Assembly: GCA_900112995.1 (NCBI GenBank)
Contig: FONU01000019.1
Span: 1-64,000 of the forward strand
Direction of reading: 5' to 3'
Origin: [Lactobacillus] rogosae
GTDB lineage: Bacteria; Bacillota; Clostridia; Lachnospirales; Lachnospiraceae
Length of the DNA stretch: 64,000 bases
Under the pieces are notes generated by a model. The model did no database searches and had not been told where the DNA came from. It saw only the letters and a program-made list of their open reading frames with translations. Below, piece by piece: positions 61,599 to 64,000 of this stretch (positions are counted from its first letter, which is position 1; every line of letters begins with the position of its first letter). The position numbers were made by a program, and so were the translations under genes.

Positions 61599-62741
61599 AT
61601 GAACGAACTTACAATATTTATATTTGATGCAGAAGAAGGAATGGAACTTTCCCGTGACGTAATACTTAATGATGGTTCTGTCCTTTTGACAAAAGGAACT
61701 GTCCTTAATCTTGACCTCATTTCAAGAATTTCAGGACATCATATTCTTGAAATATCTGTATATGATAAGACTGAGGCTGATTCTGCCATAGATAATCGTA
61801 CTATAAGTAGCATTTCTGCTGTAGACGAAGCTAAAGAAGCTGCCAAAGCCGCTGATGATGAGAACACCAAATACTACGAAACTGTCCGTAATTCAGAAGA
61901 ATTCAAGACATTTGAAGAACATTACAATGAACATATTGACACTTTCAAAGATGACTTAAAGAAGTTAATCTCATCTGATGATGAAGTTAACACAAAATCT
62001 TTAGTCAAAAATACTATTGACATCGTTGCTGAGTCTAACAACTCATTACAGTTATTTGATATGCTTCACGCTATGCGTGACGTTGATGACCTTACATATG
62101 TCCACTCTATGAATGTCGCTTTAATCGCTTCTGTCATTGGCAAATGGATGGGCTACAATCAGGAGAAGATTAAGGTGCTTACACTCGCTGGACTTATGCA
62201 CGATATTGGTAAGCTCCTTATACCTGAGAAGATTCTTAACAAGCCCGGAAATCTTACTGATAACGAATACGAAATCATGAAAAAGCACGTCAACTTAGGT
62301 TACGAGCAGGTTAAGAACAAGTTTATGCCTATGTCTGTTAAGGAAGCTATTCTTCTCCATCACGAAAAATGTGACGGAACTGGTTATCCTTTCGGACTCA
62401 AGAGCGATAAAATACCTGAAACAGCCAAGATTATTGCAATAGCTGATGTATATGATGCAATGACTTCAAGCCGTATATACAGAGCTCCTATATGTCCATT
62501 TGAGGTAGTACGCCTTATGTATGAAGACGCATTTACCAAGTTTGACCCTGTATTTGCAATACCTTTCCTTAAAAATGTAGCTTCATCTTACATTCACACT
62601 GATGTACGTCTGTCTGACGGACGTGTAGGAAAGGTCATACTTATTAATGACAGTGCACTTCACAAGCCAGTTGTGCAGGTTGATGGGGAATATATTGATC
62701 TTTCTAAGAAGAAGGATTTGAATATTACGGCACTGTTATAG
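61599..62741 (+). CDS. HD-GYP domain protein, probable c-di-GMP phosphodiesterase
   Basis: 380 residues. The N-terminal 130 include a small beta-rich part ([20 protein letters not shown]) and an acidic linker. The HD-GYP domain follows: [40 protein letters not shown] with the HD pair at H201-D202, [20 protein letters not shown] with the GYP motif near residue 262, and [18 protein letters not shown]. Such enzymes break down cyclic di-GMP, linking surface life and motility. The C-terminal 60 residues form a small domain. AGAGG precedes the ATG. Confidence 0.93.
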   Translation: MNELTIFIFDAEEGMELSRDVILNDGSVLLTKGTVLNLDLISRISGHHILEISVYDKTEADSAIDNRTISSISAVDEAKEAAKAADDENTKYYETVRNSEEFKTFEEHYNEHIDTFKDDLKKLISSDDEVNTKSLVKNTIDIVAESNNSLQLFDMLHAMRDVDDLTYVHSMNVALIASVIGKWMGYNQEKIKVLTLAGLMHDIGKLLIPEKILNKPGNLTDNEYEIMKKHVNLGYEQVKNKFMPMSVKEAILLHHEKCDGTGYPFGLKSDKIPETAKIIAIADVYDAMTSSRIYRAPICPFEVVRLMYEDAFTKFDPVFAIPFLKNVASSYIHTDVRLSDGRVGKVILINDSALHKPVVQVDGEYIDLSKKKDLNITALL

Positions 62742-62857
62742 AAGCGTTCCGAAAATGTCTCATCTAAGTATGAAGATATTGCCGAATTACAGATTTAACC
62801 AATTAAAGGATTGAGAAATAACTCAATTACAGTTTTGCTAATTTGTGGATTGACAAC
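62742..62857. other. Short untranslated stretch after the HD-GYP gene
   Basis: No gene seen. A TTGACA at 62849 could be the -35 box of a transcript running into the structured element at 62863, but no firm -10 box follows outside the stem. Confidence 0.4.
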
Positions 62858-63010
62858 AGACGCAGCAAGGACTGCTATATTACCGCCGGGCACGTTCGCA
62901 CTGCTTGCAGCCATAGCTGACACATAAGCGGTTAAAATACAGACGCTAAGTGCCGACGGCTGCAAAAGCACCCAGCTTGTAATATAGCAGTTCTTGATGC
63001 TGTTTTTATT
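62858..63010 (+). ncRNA. GC-rich, highly structured element, candidate non-coding RNA
   Basis: The 62871-62883 segment (ACTGCTATATTAC) is a perfect 13-bp inverted repeat of 62979-62991, extended outward by AAGG/TCTT and CAGC/GCTG to about 21 bp. Inside, TGCAGCC (62906-62912) pairs with GGCTGCA (62958-62964), AGCG with CGCT, and GGCAC (62889-62893) with GTGCC (62950-62954), the last crossing the inner stem like a pseudoknot. The element is far richer in G+C than its flanks, and TGTTTTTATTCTTT follows on the plus strand like a terminator tail. No coding frame. I cannot assign it to a known family. The opposite strand is possible. Confidence 0.5.
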
Positions 63011-63146
63011 CTTTATTTACTATCTGTTAATTGAATATATCGGACATTTTTTACAGTCTGCATAATAACCAGACTTTGGATTTTCTGTATACAATATGCT
63101 AATATTGTATACAGTTTTTTATTTAATCTCTTTATGTCTTGTTTGA

Positions 63147-64000
63147 CTATTTTCCAAAAGCTTCTATGCCGGCGTATGTGGCGGACTCGCCTAGTTCGTC
63201 TTCTATTTGTAGGAGTCGGTTGTATTTGGCGATACGCTCGGCTCTTGATGGTGCACCTGTCTTTATCTGACCCATATTAAGAGCAACTGCCAGATCTGCT
63301 ATTGTTGTATCATCTGTTTCACCTGAGCGATGGCTGGCAATTGCTGTGTACCCGTATCTATGTGCCATTTTTACTGCCTCTAATGTCTCTGATAATGTTC
63401 CAATCTGGTTAGGCTTTATAAGAATTGAATTCGCACAACCCATCTCAATTCCTTTCTTTAATCTTACTGTATTAGTTACGAATAAATCATCTCCCACAAT
63501 CTGTACTTTTTCCCCAAGTCTTTCTGTAATGCTTTTCCAGCCACTCCAATCTTCCTCATTAAGAGGGTCTTCAATTGAAATAATTGGAAATTTATTAACC
63601 AGCATTTCATAATAATTAATTAATTCTTCAGTACTCCTTTTTATTCCGCCATCGGCTGAGTTTCCAAGAGCTGCGTATTCTCTTGCAAATTCATATAATC
63701 CGCTCTCTGTATTGTAAAGTTCTGATGCCGCAGCATCCATAGCAAAATACACATCCTTACCCGGTTCATATCCTGCTGCCATAACTGCTTCCTGCAACAC
63801 AGCAAACACTTCATCTGCCTTTGTTATGGCAGGTGCAAATCCGCCCTCGTCACCAACAGTTGTAACATATCCCCTCTGTGAAAGTATGTCCCTTAATGAA
63901 TGAAACACTTCTGTTCCCATTCTTAAAGCTTCCCTGAAACAAGGTGCTCCTGCTGGAACTATCATATACTCCTGAAAATCGCTTCCAACGGCATGTCTTC
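63147..64000 (-). CDS. eno: Enolase, 3' part (continues beyond the window)
   Basis: About 284 residues of the roughly 430 of enolase; the frame stays open to the window edge ([17 protein letters not shown] just inside it). [79 protein letters not shown] with the catalytic lysine, and [20 protein letters not shown] are intact. Interconverts 2-phosphoglycerate and phosphoenolpyruvate in glycolysis. Read on the minus strand, so the missing part is the N-terminus. Confidence 0.97.
   Translation of the reverse strand, partial: RHAVGSDFQEYMIVPAGAPCFREALRMGTEVFHSLRDILSQRGYVTTVGDEGGFAPAITKADEVFAVLQEAVMAAGYEPGKDVYFAMDAAASELYNTESGLYEFAREYAALGNSADGGIKRSTEELINYYEMLVNKFPIISIEDPLNEEDWSGWKSITERLGEKVQIVGDDLFVTNTVRLKKGIEMGCANSILIKPNQIGTLSETLEAVKMAHRYGYTAIASHRSGETDDTTIADLAVALNMGQIKTGAPSRAERIAKYNRLLQIEDELGESATYAGIEAFGK

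Overview
The window comes from a motile, low-GC, Gram-positive anaerobe, most likely a Lachnospiraceae member (Eubacterium/Lachnospira/Roseburia-like). The evidence is: an AT-rich genome with strong AGGAGG ribosome sites, a FliW/CsrA pair, sigma-D (FliA-type) flagellar promoters, an MreB/Mbl-type gene beside flgF/flgG, RecD2 and ComF embedded in the flagellar cluster, and a SAM-I riboswitch ahead of metK. The species call is inference.

Layout. (1) 1-5.6 kb: glycosyltransferases on both strands (three CgeB/DUF3880-like, one GT8). (2) 5.6-12.4 kb: a decayed accessory patch with remnants of a PD-(D/E)XK/AAA protein and a RES-domain protein, a broken Septu (PtuAB) anti-phage pair, two related membrane-anchored proteins (one truncated) and two more glycosyltransferases. 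(3) 12.4-36.4 kb: a run of 20 minus-strand genes that ends at a strong terminator (12413-12458). Its upstream half makes and uses CDP-activated alcohols or polyols: four LicD proteins, a cytidylyltransferase fused to a Gfo/Idh/MocA oxidoreductase, a HisC-like aminotransferase, an IspD/TarI cytidylyltransferase and CDP-glycerol-transferase-like proteins. Its downstream half holds an unusual set: DegT aminotransferase, ATP-grasp ligase, opine-dehydrogenase-like protein, a protein with an N-terminal cobalamin-binding domain on a mutase-like barrel, a methyltransferase split at a G7 tract, a second methyltransferase, a radical SAM protein with its SPASM-like part in front, and AraD. (4) 36.6-39.8 kb: three more glycosyltransferases. 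(5) 39.8-59.5 kb: the late flagellar cluster, read on the minus strand from mbl through flgF, flgG, rod protein, recD2, comF, yvyF, flgM, flgN, two flgK-type genes, flgL, fliW, csrA, flaG, fliD, fliS and a chaperone-like gene to two flagellin genes. (6) 59.5-64 kb: metK with its SAM-I riboswitch, an HD-GYP gene on the plus strand, a GC-rich candidate structured RNA, and the 3' part of enolase.

Reading together: regions 1, 3 and 4 look like a surface-glycan, probably flagellin-glycan, island directly downstream of the flagellin genes. The link to flagellin rests on position only. The strongest candidates for an undescribed system are the DegT / ATP-grasp / opine-dehydrogenase / cobalamin-protein cassette with its apparently phase-variable methyltransferase, and the four-LicD CDP-alcohol module beside it. 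No tRNA, rRNA, CRISPR array or intact insertion sequence was seen.
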